DNA from: Cyanodermella asteris
Lineage: Eukaryota > Ascomycota > Lecanoromycetes > Ostropales > Stictidaceae
DNA length: 64,000 nt
Reading direction: 5' to 3'
Assembly: GCA_900618795.1 (NCBI GenBank)
Contig: UYJD01000010.1
Location: 710,980 to 774,979, forward strand
Shown: piece by piece, positions 1 through 13,200 of the stretch
How the letters are laid out: every line of letters starts with the position of its first letter
Position numbering within the stretch: the stretch's first letter is position 1
Notes under the pieces: model-generated
Told to the model about the DNA's origin: nothing
Database searches by the model: none
Seen by the model: the letters and a program-made list of their open reading frames with translations, nothing else
Made by a program: the position numbers and the translations under genes

Positions 1-60
1 CATACATTGCGACTTAGGGCTGTTCCTAGAACACGCCCACGATGCCATTTGGGAGTAAAT

Positions 61-1706
<1,646 letters not shown>

Positions 1707-3503
1707 TCACGCATTCAGCGCGCGAAGCTGAATTTGTTCCTTCGGTGTCTTCGGCTTGTTCTCGTCCTCCCTCCAACCCCGCCTCCACAAATGCATCCAC
1801 GTTCTATACGCGACGCTTGTGAACGACTCGTAGATAGGTTTGCCCTCCTGCGTTCCAGACAGTTTGCCAAACAAAGTAAGCCCGGTGATAGTAACGACAA
1901 AGATGACTGCAAATGCAATCCAGTACTGCGTGGGATTATATTTGATAGGGCCATCCGCAGTCTCAAAATCGACGGTGAAGTATGCCGTTATGAACGATAC
2001 AGGAATGAAGAGAATCGTGACTTTTGCCAACAAGATCGTGATGCGCGTCAAGCCCTCAATGTACGATGATTCTTTCAGCGTAATCAAGTTGAAATTGAGC
2101 TCCATGAGCGAGTTCTTCTCTTCCATGCAGTCTTGGATCTCGCCAATGCAATACATGTTGATGCGATCACGCAGCCTGCGAAAGCGCACACTGGCAGCTG
2201 TTGCGATTGAGACGCCGTACTCGCCTGGTGTGCCGACTCGCATGTCCGCGAGCAGGACCGAAGATGATGCTCGATCCGTCAAGTCACTGTCTTGCATTGC
2301 AACGGCCTTCTGTCTGAATCCCGGGGTTGGACCGTCTAGGATCCGTTGGATGATCGTGTCATAGGTCCGGTAGATGCGCTTAAGGACAGCAAGTTGCCGA
2401 CCGTAGTGATGCAGCCTGCTGACGTGTTCCAACTCGGCTCGCGCAAACATGCTGTCTCGTAGCGAGTCAAGCTCGACGCCGTATTGATGTTCTCGCCTCG
2501 CGACGAGACTGTAGCTTGTGAACCAATCATCGAATAAGTAGTAAAACAGCAGGCTTGGGGCATCGTCTTCAATCATCTCGGGCGCCTCGGATCCATCTTG
2601 CGTAATGAGATTTGAACGAAGTTTGATGGTCTCCAGGGTGTTCTGAAGATGAGTGTTATCGAATCCTCGAGACAGTTGTCTAAACACATTTCGCAGGTTT
2701 CGCCGTATCGCCATGGTCACTCTTCTCTCATTACGCGACACAGGCTCCTTCTGTCCTGGAAATGGATTCTCATGGATTGCAACCACCGTACCGTCGTCAC
2801 ACAAGATAAGCCATGTCCATACCCGCTTTCCAGCTGGCTTGTAGGAATCCATGTCGATCTCCCGATCGACCCTATAAAGCGAATTGAAGCCAATGCAGAG
2901 ATAGTTCTTGCCCCAATCGATGGATGAATAGTGCCAGACGTCGTTGACAATCCGGTAGTGATTCAAGTCAAAGCCTCCCAGACTCGGCACTCCCGGATCG
3001 TCGGTCGATGAGATGTCGCTCGCCTTGCTGGCCGATCTGGCAGAAGCCGCTATAGACTTGGCCGTCATCCTTCGGTGGCTTCGCCATGGCTTCAAAAAAT
3101 CGCCCATGAAGTCATTCAAATCTCGATGGCCGGCATGCTGGTCTTCGCTTGGAGTCTGGGGCTTAATCTGCGGACTGCACATTGATGCCTGCAGTCGAGC
3201 GGAAAAGCCATAGTGTTTGCCAATCCTTCTGATCAAGGCGGCTTGCTCTTCGGGCTTCCATATATTTATCCATCTTGTTCCGCATTTGTGGTTCCTGGCA
3301 AGTCTATCTGCGCGACGATCCAACACATCTGAAAGACTGGCTGCATCAAGGTTTCTGGCGCATGAGGCGGACGAATTGTCAAAGTCAAGGACAAAATTCA
3401 GACTGTCCAAAGATCGGGTCCATTTTTCTATTTCATCGAACTCCTCTGGCTGGTCAAAATCGACGAAATGAACGTATGGTTTGTTTGCTGTTGGTGAGGA
3501 CAT
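1707..3503 (-). CDS. CorA-like Mg2+ transporter family protein with altered GMN motif
   Basis: Single-exon 598-aa protein of the fungal CorA-like family. A long soluble N-terminal region is followed by a helical region (about 300-480) and two C-terminal membrane segments (about 493-512 and 525-545), the CorA topology. In working CorA channels the first helix ends in Gly-Met-Asn, the ion selectivity motif. Here the matching place reads SFITAYF-TVD-F (TVD at about 510-512), so the signature is lost while the preceding helix and the short acidic loop remain. Many fungal CorA-like proteins of unknown substrate have degenerate motifs, so Mg2+ transport should not be assumed. The ATG at 3503 starts the protein MSSPTANK; no intron is needed. 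Confidence 0.8.
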   Translation of the reverse strand: MSSPTANKPYVHFVDFDQPEEFDEIEKWTRSLDSLNFVLDFDNSSASCARNLDAASLSDVLDRRADRLARNHKCGTRWINIWKPEEQAALIRRIGKHYGFSARLQASMCSPQIKPQTPSEDQHAGHRDLNDFMGDFLKPWRSHRRMTAKSIAASARSASKASDISSTDDPGVPSLGGFDLNHYRIVNDVWHYSSIDWGKNYLCIGFNSLYRVDREIDMDSYKPAGKRVWTWLILCDDGTVVAIHENPFPGQKEPVSRNERRVTMAIRRNLRNVFRQLSRGFDNTHLQNTLETIKLRSNLITQDGSEAPEMIEDDAPSLLFYYLFDDWFTSYSLVARREHQYGVELDSLRDSMFARAELEHVSRLHHYGRQLAVLKRIYRTYDTIIQRILDGPTPGFRQKAVAMQDSDLTDRASSSVLLADMRVGTPGEYGVSIATAASVRFRRLRDRINMYCIGEIQDCMEEKNSLMELNFNLITLKESSYIEGLTRITILLAKVTILFIPVSFITAYFTVDFETADGPIKYNPTQYWIAFAVIFVVTITGLTLFGKLSGTQEGKPIYESFTSVAYRTWMHLWRRGWREDENKPKTPKEQIQLRALNA

Positions 3504-5036
3504 TATGCCATGGGTGTGGTTTGCACCTCTAGCAGATAGGGACGATTACCAACACTGCGATGGTCCCACAACGAAGATGCATACACGAACGATTGGCACG
3601 CGAGTATGTGAGGTACGTTAGCGATGCTTTTATGACAACATAAACAATGCGGCAATGGCTCAGACGAGCAGGCTGAACATGTGGTCTGCAGAGTCGGCTG
3701 AGGCGAGGAGGCCTGCTGCGTTGCTACGCCAAGACCGGCAGGTGACTCGCATTAGGTCTTCTGATGCACAGCGACAGCTTTGTCTGCCTTGACAGTCCCC
3801 AGACTTTGTACAAGCATGATGCGGACTATCTTTGTTCGATGTGTAAAATGACATGGTTGGCAGCTTAGGAAGAGTCCCTCAACCCTGGACTTTTGTGTTG
3901 TCGCTGGAAGGTGGGTCCGGCCCGCAGCTCACTGTGCGGTCAACTGGTCACAGCTCTTTGCCCTTGACCGGTTCATTCTCTTCTCGAAATAGTCGGCACC
4001 ACACTGCTCTTGTACGGCGATCGTCGCATTGCCTGTGCAGTTTCAACAGGCCTTCAGTCACGCCGAAGAGAATTGGGAACCTCCCGCTTCGGCTTGTTCC
4101 AGAGCACAATAAGCTCAACGAGCTTTGGCGTCCCAACCATGCTTGAAGAATCACGCAAGGTGGAGTAGAAGAATCACAGCCGCGGTATACATGAACAACT
4201 CCTCCCTCATGCATGCGCTGCTCGAGCTGCGTGGTCACCTCGGTACAAAGTATCGAGTCTCGCGTCCAGTGCAAGATTCTTGACAGTCAGAGCGATATCG
4301 AGACAAAGTAGGTAGCAGTAGCAAGTACAGAGCCCTCAAACAGTCGCAGGCGAATTCAGATCGTACATAAGCAAGCAGAAATGGATGATCAACAGCGCAG
4401 TTACGATTAGAAGCCTGCTAAACGGCGAGCTCAGCGGCATGGCCGACGTGTCCGGTGCTGTTCCTGGAACAGACCCACTGCCGGTCACGACAGACCGACA
4501 GTAGGATCGAGACTATTTTTACAGCTGATTCTTGACTGGCCGAGACGTAGTTGTGTAAAGTCCGATGCGGCGGCGATGCACGCACAGAAGAAGGCTTCGG
4601 CAGGTCTTGGCAGCAGGTCGTGCGAAGGACATTGAGGCCACTTCTGCTTTCGAGAGCAACCGGCAGCTTCGTCGTATCCCACACTCTGACCTCGACACAC
4701 CACGCTGCACCTCCCGCTCCTTCGCCGCAAAGACTCTACAGCTCTCAGGAGAGCTCCAACCTGTCCATTCTTGCGCTTCCGATAGCCCGCCACCGCCCGA
4801 TTGACATTCGTGCGACTATTTGTGCGCGCCAGCCCCGCAAGCTTTCCCCGGATTCACATTTGACCATACTGTACGTAAGCCTACCTATTTCGCCAGTGGA
4901 ATCATTTCACAGGAAGCCTGGTAGACAGCAGGATTAACGTCGCTTGTTGTTTACAGGTCACGCCGAGACGGAGCGTTCCTCTCCCCCTTGCATCGGCTTC
5001 TGACCACGTCAACCACAAAGAGCACCACGCACCAAC
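3504..5036. other. Intergenic between divergent CorA-like gene and ERV29
   Basis: 1.5 kb between divergent starts. It must contain both promoters and 5' leaders. Several short overlapping ORFs occur around 4400-4940 on both strands, but none has a recognisable motif. A pyrimidine-rich, intron-like stretch just before the ERV29 start suggests a possible 5'-UTR intron, which I cannot fix. Confidence 0.5.
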
Positions 5037-6189
5037 ATGGCACAGATTCGCGGGACTGCTGGGTACAACCTGGGTGGTCAGCAGCCCAACAGATTTGGAG
5101 GTTATAATATGAAACCCGATGCGACTGGTGACCCGAGCCCGCTTGACACGATCCGGGAACAAACCAGCAAGATCGAAGAAGTCCTCAACGCCTATTCCGA
5201 GCCCATAAAGCCGTTAGTGCAATTGTCCTTGAAGTGGATTGATTTGCCGGCCGCTGTGCCAATCGAATCCTTTCCACATCCAGATGGATGCGATCACTAA
5301 CGTGTTTTGAAGATACTTGCCGGCCGTCGGGCGTTTCCTCATCGTCGTCACATTCATTGAAGATGCTCTTCGCATTCTTACGCAATGGAAAGATCAAATA
5401 ACATACCTGCGCGACTACCGCCACTTCCCCACTGGACTCAACCACCTTTTCCTCCTCATCAACGTGGTCGTCATGGTCGCGGGCTCGGGAATGGTTATTG
5501 CAAGGAAACGCGCGGACGCCGCCGTGGCTGGTCTGATCTCGGTCGTCGTTCTCCAGGCCTTCGGGTACGGCCTGTTCTTTGACCTCAACTTCTTCCTCCG
5601 CAACCTTTCGGTCATGGGTGGCCTCCTGATGGTGTTGTCTGACAGCTGGGTGCGCAAGAAGTTCGCTCCAGCTGGTCTTCCTCAATTGGATGAGAAAGAC
5701 AAGAAGATGTACATTCAGCTTGCCGGTCGTGTCCTTCTTATCTTCCTGTTCATCGGTTTCGTCTTTTCCGGCGAGTGGTCAATCATCCGTGTGATCACCA
5801 GCATCTTCGGTTTCGTTGCTTGCGTCATGGTCGTTGTTGGCTTCAAGGCCAAGTTCTCCGCGACACTACTTGTGGTCATTTTGTCCATCTTCAACTTGGT
5901 AAGTTATTATGGCAGTCGTGAGCTCACAGAACTGGTGCTAATCATTCCTCTAGGTTGTCAACAACTTTTGGACCCTGCACGAGTATCACCCCCAAAAGGA
6001 CTTTGCCAAATACGATTTCTTCCAAATTCTGTCGATTGTGTAAGTGGACTTCCTCTGGAACAGTCGAAAAGCCAGCTCGATTCCCCACGAGGCGCATGAG
6101 CTAACGATCTCTCTAGTGGTGGCCTTTTGCTTCTCGTAAACTCGGGTCCAGGTCAATTCTCGGTGGACGAGAAGAAGAAGGTTTACTAG
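5037..6189 (+). CDS. ERV29: SURF4/Erv29-type COPII cargo receptor
   Basis: Polytopic membrane receptor that loads soluble secretory cargo into COPII vesicles and cycles between ER and Golgi. Four exons (5037-5212, 5313-5898, 5954-6039, 6117-6189) give 306 aa, close to yeast Erv29 (310). The N-terminal cytosolic part is followed by several hydrophobic segments, including the conserved block FIEDALRILTQW and GYGLFFDLNFFLRNL. The C-terminus ends KKKVY, a KKXX-type COPI retrieval signal, as expected for a cycling receptor. Introns have clear signals: GTTAGT...AAG with CACTAAC branch site, GTAAGT...TAG and GTAAGT...TAG. The start is the first ATG of the N-terminal exon, in a CCAACATGG context. Confidence 0.95.
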
Positions 6190-6813
6190 GCTTCGTCACA
6201 ATGCTCCGCCATGTCTTGAAATTTGAAGAAAACAAGGCCAGCACCAGCCCTGGCAAAATTAAGACGACGAGTATTGCGATGTATGAGAAGCCGCCCGAGT
6301 GGCAAAAGCTTTTCAATTCGCTCACGCGAAAATGTCTTTTGTTGCAGCTTTATTATAGTCGGCAATATAAAACAATATCAGTCGAACCTTAAGTTCCACC
6401 TGCATGAGTTCGTGATACGTGGTTTTCGGTGATCGAGCCCGCGGCCGTTCAACTCCTCATTGGCTGCAAAAAAAAAGAGCCGGATAATGTCTACGAGACT
6501 GTCGTGATCGCCGGGCACACTTTCGCTTCTACATGACTTGACGGGATGATAAGTAGTATGATGAATCGGATTCTTATACAGCGAGAAGAGAAAGAAGCCC
6601 AGCCGGGACATGTGCTGTCCCATTCCTCCCAGAAGATGCAGTCCGCCTCCAGTGTATTCCTGGCAAGCCATCCAATCAAGCCGACCCGCCATAACGGCTC
6701 TATCATACAAATCTATAAAGGTCGGGACCAATTTAACATCCCTCCATGCAAACGCTCAGAACACATGTGCTGCTTTGACCAATCCTCGGATCAGGGAGAT
6801 TGGGGGAGACATT
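6190..6813. other. Convergent 3' intergenic region (ERV29 / MME1-like)
   Basis: Shared 3' region of two convergent genes. I see no coding features; short ORFs on both strands lack motifs. Confidence 0.6.
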
Positions 6814-8153
6814 TTATACAATAGGATTCCCGTCATCCATGTTCACCAAGGGATGCAGCTCGAGCTGTCGAAGCAGTTCTTGGTAGACGACGAACATGCA
6901 GCCGCTCTGGACGCTGGTCCAGACTGCCCTGGGCCCGACGCCTCGGAACCACCCTGCTATGCCTTCCGTTCTATAGATGAGTCTGAGACCGGTGAAGACG
7001 GAGGATGTGTCCAGGACCACCGAGCCGGGTTTCGCGACGGACGTGCTGGGAGATGAGGTGGCGATGGATCGAACGTGCTTTGCGGCTGACTCTGGAGCTG
7101 AGGCTGCCGGACGTGCTTCAGCGTTGATGGCCGTGGGATGTACGACTTTCTTCGAGACAGGTTGAGGGCCTTTTGGGTAGTGAGGTACCTGCTCTGCCGT
7201 GGTCGGGTTCACTTGTGTTTGGATCCGCGTTTTGACGACGTCTAGGGGACAGGTGATGATCCCAGCAGCACCTCCTGCGCTCATCCCCGTGAGTATTTCC
7301 AATGGAAATCCAATCTCCTTGCTGCCGCACCATCTCTTTGCGAATTTCTGTTCCTGTTCGTAGAATGCGAACTGGAGCGCCGAAAAAGGGAGGTCGCGAA
7401 AGATGGTTGCTTTGTAACCGTAAAACAGTGCACTGACGCCCTCTGTCCTCACAATCGTCCTTGCAGCATCATATGTCCCTCGATAGTTGTATCCGGAATG
7501 AAAGAAGGGATTGTTGAATCGTCCTTGTAATTGTAACCTCGTTTTCAAGACTTCCGAGGGAACGTAGATGAAACTGGCAGCGAAATCTCCTACCAGGCCC
7601 GCACCTGCATATGCAACGGATGGCAGCACGCCGCGATCGATCAGCTGTCTCTTCGTCCATTCGTATGTGCCAAAGAATATCACTGTGCCGGGAAACGACC
7701 CCATCATTGCAGGTGTGACGCCGCTGTACAATCCTCTTCGAAACCCTTCTTGCCGGAAGATCTTCGTGTATGTTTCTGACATCGAACCGTATTTTGAAGG
7801 TATGTTTGGATCACCTTGCTGCCGTGTCTTGACTGTATCAAGTGAATGCATGGAAAGATCACCAATCAGCCCACCGGAGCCGCCCGCCAACATGGCCTGC
7901 AAGTTGTCAGTATCACGGTCACCCCTTTCAGCTGTAATGATCGCCTTACGTGGACGTAGGGTGGGCGCCCTTCCTCCTCCTCGTCCTCCATAGCCCGGGA
8001 TCTTGCCTTTGGGCTCCCTGCTGTGTATGTCTGCAACGAAGACAGGTCATCTCGACCTTGCCCGAATATTACCGTGTTCGGCGCATGCGTTGCGTTTGGA
8101 GATTGTTGTTGTTGGCCGGAGAAGAGATTGGAAACCAGAGAGGACAGGGTCAT
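6814..8153 (-). CDS. MME1: Mitochondrial carrier, Mme1-like (putative Mg2+ exporter)
   Basis: SLC25-family inner-membrane carrier. Two exons (7950-8153, 6814-7896; intron 53 bp, GTAAGG...CAG) give 428 aa. Three carrier repeats are visible through their signature motifs: HSLDTVKTR in repeat 1, VPSEVLKTRLQLQGRFNNPF in repeat 2 and CPLDVVKTRIQTQ in repeat 3. The block FFGTYEWTKR and the repeat-2 motif match yeast YMR166C/Mme1, described as a mitochondrial Mg2+ exporter. A hydrophilic Ala/Ser/Pro-rich insertion of about 70 residues sits in the third repeat loop before the last helix pair; Mme1 also has a loop there. The N-terminal 68 residues are Gln/Ser-rich and end in an acidic run. The assignment rests on motif match; substrate is inferred from the yeast protein. 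Confidence 0.85.
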
Positions 8154-8573
8154 GGCCCTTCCTCAGGATAAACGTAAGGTCGTCACAGATGAGGACCAGC
8201 CAAGCATGATGCGCTTTCGCAGCGGATTCACAGGTTCGATAAGCCGGCGCCGCAAAGACGGGCAGAAGTGCGCAACGGAGCGAGAGAAAGGCCGTGGTGG
8301 TCGTGCAGATGATATCGAATCTTTGTGAAGGTCGACACTTTTTCTTTGATGGCTTCGGCAAGCTACGCAATTACTGATCGGCGGATCTGTAAAGCCGAGG
8401 GCCGTCCGGGCGACGATTTCCGACTTGAGCCAGCTATACGAGGCACTCCACCGGCCATTGCTACGGTCCCCGCGCCGCGGCTTAATAGCAACATGGAATT
8501 TTAGCCTTTTACTTTGCAATGTCAAGGCATTCGACCCTTGATCGGGTTTCTGCTTGGACGTTGTCTTGTCAAT
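8154..8573. promoter_or_regulatory. Divergent promoter region, MME1-like / GlcNAc-6-P deacetylase
   Basis: 420 bp between two divergent start codons, so both promoters must lie here. I see no clear TATA box or known operator. Confidence 0.5.
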
Positions 8574-9884
8574 ATGGAGCAGGCACGACTCGTACATCTC
8601 ACCAACTGCCGGCTGGCTATCGGCAACCAGCTGGTTTCTGAAGACCTATGGATCGACACTTCGACGGGCAAGATTGTCGATGCCCAGGCGGCCTTCTACG
8701 ACGCAGGTACCTCTCGTGCTCAGGCTGTGGATTTGGGCGGAAGGATCCTGGCTCCTGGATTCATTGAATGTCAGCTCAATGGTGCTTATGGTTTTGATTT
8801 CAGCGTACCCAGCCCGAGATACGCCGAGGATTTCAGTCGAGTCAATCGCAAGCTGATCGAGACGGGAGTGACGAGTTACCTACCGACATTGACCAGCCAA
8901 AGACCGGACGTATACAAGAAAGTCTTACCCCTGTTGGCGGCGAAATTCACCAGGGACCCGTCGCTTGGGTCAGAGCCATTGGGCACCCATTGCGAAGGAC
9001 CGTTCTTGTCAAACAAGAAGCCTGGCATTCATGCTCCTGCCGTGCTGCAGCAGCGAGCAACGGTATCCGCTTTGGAAGCATGCTATGGCAAGGAGAACAT
9101 GCAACCATCTATCATCAGAAAAGTGACCCTTGCGCCGGAGCTGGATCCGTCGGGTAAGGGAACTGTCGTCTCATCTCTGGTTGCCAAAGGTATCATCGCG
9201 AGCATTGGACACACGGCGGCCACAAACGAAGAAGCTCGCACAGCAATCGACGCGGGTGCGAACATGGTCACTCACATGTTCAACGCCATGCCTCAGCCTC
9301 ATCACAGAGACGTCGGTGTATTCGGCGTGCTTGGTGGTGGTAGCACGAAAGATGCCGCCAAAGCGGCATCAAAGGCGGCAGCTCCTAAACGACCATTTTT
9401 CGGCATCATCACGGATGGTGTACACGTGGCACCAAACATGTGTGGCATTGCATACAACGCTTATCCAGAAGGTTGTATCGTTGTGACAGACTCTTTACAT
9501 GTGCTCGGTCTTGAAGACGGGGTATATGCATGGCCCAATGGTGGACAGATCCGAAAGCAAGGAGACCGATGTACGAGCGTGGATGGGAAAACACTCGCTG
9601 GAGCGAGCGCGACGCTTGACACTTGCGTCAGCCACATTATAAAATGGACTGGAATCGGAATTGCAGAAGGGCTGAGAACCGTCACCGAGCACCCGGCTCA
9701 GCTTCTTGGGCTAGAAGATGTGAAGGGGACCTTGAAGGTTGGAGCCGATGCTGACCTCGTTGTTCTCGGTGAAAGCGGGAGCGGCGAAGACTGGAAATTG
9801 ACAGTGGACGAGGTTTGGAAATTTGGCTCCAAGGTGTTCTCCGCAGGCGTAGGCCAGGCTGGCGACAGGAAGCCAAGGCTATGA
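8574..9884 (+). CDS. N-acetylglucosamine-6-phosphate deacetylase
   Basis: Amidohydrolase that converts GlcNAc-6-phosphate to glucosamine-6-phosphate plus acetate, in chitin and amino-sugar catabolism. Uninterrupted 436-aa ORF from the ATG at 8574 (MEQARLVH); an in-frame upstream ATG at 8514 would add 20 residues with no family match. Metal and catalytic residues are in place: H139 and E141 in HCEGPF, H213 in GHTAAT, H234 in THMFNAM, and catalytic D306 in VVTDSLH. The beta-barrel strand APGFIE and the C-terminal GTLKVGADADLVVL amidohydrolase end are typical. An Ala/Lys-rich insert (about residues 264-276) precedes PFFGIITDGVH, a position where fungal members vary. No linked glucosamine-6-phosphate deaminase or kinase is in this window. 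Confidence 0.95.
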   Translation: MEQARLVHLTNCRLAIGNQLVSEDLWIDTSTGKIVDAQAAFYDAGTSRAQAVDLGGRILAPGFIECQLNGAYGFDFSVPSPRYAEDFSRVNRKLIETGVTSYLPTLTSQRPDVYKKVLPLLAAKFTRDPSLGSEPLGTHCEGPFLSNKKPGIHAPAVLQQRATVSALEACYGKENMQPSIIRKVTLAPELDPSGKGTVVSSLVAKGIIASIGHTAATNEEARTAIDAGANMVTHMFNAMPQPHHRDVGVFGVLGGGSTKDAAKAASKAAAPKRPFFGIITDGVHVAPNMCGIAYNAYPEGCIVVTDSLHVLGLEDGVYAWPNGGQIRKQGDRCTSVDGKTLAGASATLDTCVSHIIKWTGIGIAEGLRTVTEHPAQLLGLEDVKGTLKVGADADLVVLGESGSGEDWKLTVDEVWKFGSKVFSAGVGQAGDRKPRL

Positions 9885-10271
9885 AGCAACCCGCAAAGTC
9901 AAACAACCTCTATTAATTGTAGATTTAAGCTAGATTTCGACAATGGAGATTAGCTTTGCGAGCTCGCATGTGCTCTTCGTACTTTGACACGTCAACAACT
10001 CAAATAAAGGTGTCAAGTTCAGTTCCGAGCGAGCATCGTGTCAAGCCCGTAGTAGAGGTTGGTTGTGTGGATTAGAGTCTGACACAAAGAAAGACTTCCC
10101 GATGCGGCAAGCTGAGGCGGATTCAAGATAGCTCGCTGGCGGAGTTTCGTCGGAGCTGCCCATGCCGCATTTCACGCTGCTGTCAACACGCTCACCACCA
10201 GCGACGCAATGAAACGATGAGCCGGAGTATGGCGGTTGAGCAGCTCGAATCTCCTTCTCCACTTGTGACCC
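9885..10271. terminator. 3' region of deacetylase with AATAAA, then DOP1 promoter
   Basis: The plus strand carries AATAAA at 10003-10008, about 120 bp after the deacetylase stop, a plausible polyadenylation signal. The remainder is DOP1 upstream DNA without recognisable sites. Confidence 0.4.
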
Positions 10272-13200
10272 ATGGCCAGCGTTCCGGACTTTCGTACGGG
10301 CTCGCCTGTGCCCAGTTCGGGAAGGGCTTCACCCGTCAATCCCCGCCTCAGACAGAAAGATGACGAAGGTCTGTGCGAGGGATCTGAGCACTGGTATGGT
10401 GGAACTGACAGACGAGCAGCATTCAGCAAGAAAGACAAAGCTTACAAGCGGTGGACTGCCACAATCGAGCGGGTATTGGCTACGTTTGAGCAAACAGTCG
10501 ACGAATGGGCCGATTACATCTCCTTTCTCGGACGACTTTTGAAGGTTTGAACCCACCACATCTGGAAAATCAGGAGCGGGACTGAAGTGATAAGGCTATA
10601 CAAACACGCCCGCCTAATGCCGAGGATCTGCCCTCCAAAATCGTGGTCGCGAAACGACTTGCACAATGCCTGAGCCCAGCGCTGCCGCCTGGCGTACACC
10701 AGAAAGCTCTCGAGGTCTATTCCCACATCTTCTCCTTCCTCGGGCAGGAAGGGCTGTCTCGGGATCTCAACCTATACCTCCCTGGTCTTGCGCCCTTGGT
10801 GTCGTTCGCTTCGCTCTCAGTAAAGCCGTTGGTTCTGAGCGTATACGAGGAGTCCCTTTGTGGCCTCGATCCTACTGCTGTCCGCCCGGCACTGAAGGCC
10901 CTCATACTCTCGCTTTTGCCGGGTCTTGAAGAAGAGAATTCAGATGAGTTTGAGCGGACTATGAAGATACTGGATGCCCTTCGCAGCCGATCTGGCCTCG
11001 TCGAAAGGCGTTCAAGCACTCAAACAGAGGCGTCTCGAGACCAGTTCTTCTGGCAATGTATGTTCCTGGCCACCATAACCAGCCCGAATCGCCGCTCTGG
11101 AGCCTTGGCATATTTAGTGCGATGTCTGCCATCTTTGAGTCCGCAGGCATCCAAAGCCGCTGGTGGAGCAACCCAAATTGCAAACGGCACTCGCTTGGAG
11201 GAGACGATATCGGCCGTTGCGTCGCCTGATCCTGGCCTCCTCATCCGATCTTTCTGTGCAGGACTCCTTGACGAGAATTTACTTGTTCAAAGAGGATTTC
11301 TAGACCTTCTAGTAGAGAGGTTGCCTTTGAGCTCTCCAGTACTGCGAGATAAGACAAGCGCCGGCGATCTTAAAAAGCTGATAATGGCTGCAACCACTGT
11401 GGTGTTGCGGAGGGATATGAGTTTGAATCGACGCTTATGGGCATGGTTTCTAGGCCCATCGGCAGTGGGCGACGGCGAGCCAGACCCCAAAAGTCCCCTC
11501 TCGCCAAACCCAGCTCCACTCAAGACGCCAACCACTGCTGAAGATCATTCTTCGCAGGTTCAGTACTTTGCACAAAATGGTCTCACTATGCTCGTAGAAG
11601 GCCTTCAAGACCAGCTTCTAGCTCCATCGATGACTGCAGCGGATAAGTCCCGCGCTCTCAGAGCCTGCCTTGCATTGATGGACCGCTTCGAGATCGGCAA
11701 TCTGGTGGTTCCACATGTTTTCGTTCCTGCTCTCACTAGTGTCCAGCAGTTCCAAGCGTCCAAAGCTCCGAAGGCTGCCAAATCCGAAATCCTCCGCAAC
11801 GGGAATGCATTCTTTGACAGTGTCGAAAGCCACGTCATCTGGCATGAGATTGTCCAAGTCATTGACGATGCTTTCGAGTCGGATCCCGCCTTAGGTGTCT
11901 CCAAGCTGACATTAATCAACTTTCTGCTTAACAAATTCAATGTCCGGGAAGAGGACATGCAGACCATTCACTTACCCCTGGCTGGCCTTTTTGTGCTTGA
12001 GAAGCTCAACATGTTGTTAGGGAAGGATGCGACAATGTTGCAGGATCGCCTCGAATTGATCACGCTCGCTTTCCGCCTGGCATATATGCTCATTCAGCAG
12101 ATTCCACCTCGTGCTCTCACGAAAGCTGAAACATCTCCAGGGAAGGTCCACTTGACAAACGGAGCAGCATCTTCGCCTCCTGCGGAAAGAATTAAGAGTT
12201 TCTATTCTCAACAGTCCGCGAATACCGGGCGGTTACTTTCCGAACCCGACGTGGCTGTTGCTCTGTCTGAGGTGACGTGCAATGTTATAGCCCAGGCTTT
12301 AGCTCACTACGGTAATATGTCACGCGCAGCGCTAGAGGGTGCTGTCTCATTGATAGACATCACTTTTCGAAAAGTACCGTGGTATTCACCCTCTGGAGGT
12401 GTGGCTTCCCTGATGGAACAGATTGCCAAACAAATAACCGCAGCCAGTACCAGCCCACACGAGCCTGTCCAGCGGCTGGATATTGCTCTGACACTCACGA
12501 TCACCTCAGTGTTGGAAGTGCTCAATGCTCACGAGATTGCAAAACATGAAATTACCTCTGTCGTTCAACGCAGAGTACTGCCGGAGCTTGTGGAAAATTC
12601 TTGGTTTGCCTTGTCCCCTGGGCGTCCGCAGAACCACGTCGAGGCTTCACGCTGTCTCTGGAGGCTCAACGCAGTTACTGGCGGGAATGACCTTGTAGAA
12701 AGCGCTATTGTCAACTTGGGGATCACTAGTGACGTCGACAAAAGTGCCGGGCCCAAGAGACTGGAGCACGCATATCGTTTCACGGTCTTCTGGCAACAAA
12801 GCCAAGGGCAGTCTGAGCTGACAAGAAACAAGCGAGCTCCGGTCTTCCGTGTACAAAACACGCTTACTGCTGGAAAACTGCAGCTTCTGGGCAGACCACT
12901 TTTCCAAATGCTGGAAACCCTTCTGCACATTGACGACGAAGTCGGGCGATTCATTGGTCACTGGCTCGAGAACCTGCCAGACCTTGCTGTTGTTGTGAAT
13001 GTTGTTCTTGCACACATGGACAAAGCGACTAGTCCATTGACTGTGGCTCCGACAAATACTGATACCCCGGGAGAACCATCCACACCTGTGGATCTCGAGG
13101 CTTGTATATACTTTGTTCGTCTACTTGAACGAGTTGTGCACCATGCGAGGTCCAGCCTGGAAAGAAGTATATCACAAGGCGCATCCGAGGACTCGAGAGA

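Noticed and set aside
4551-4937. 128-codon plus-strand ORF before ERV29
   Set aside because: Low-complexity Ser/Arg translation, overlaps opposite ORFs; more likely promoter or leader.
1707-8153. A magnesium-transport gene cluster (CorA-like plus Mme1-like)
   Set aside because: ERV29 lies between them, the CorA-like motif is degenerate and fungal housekeeping genes are often neighbours by chance.
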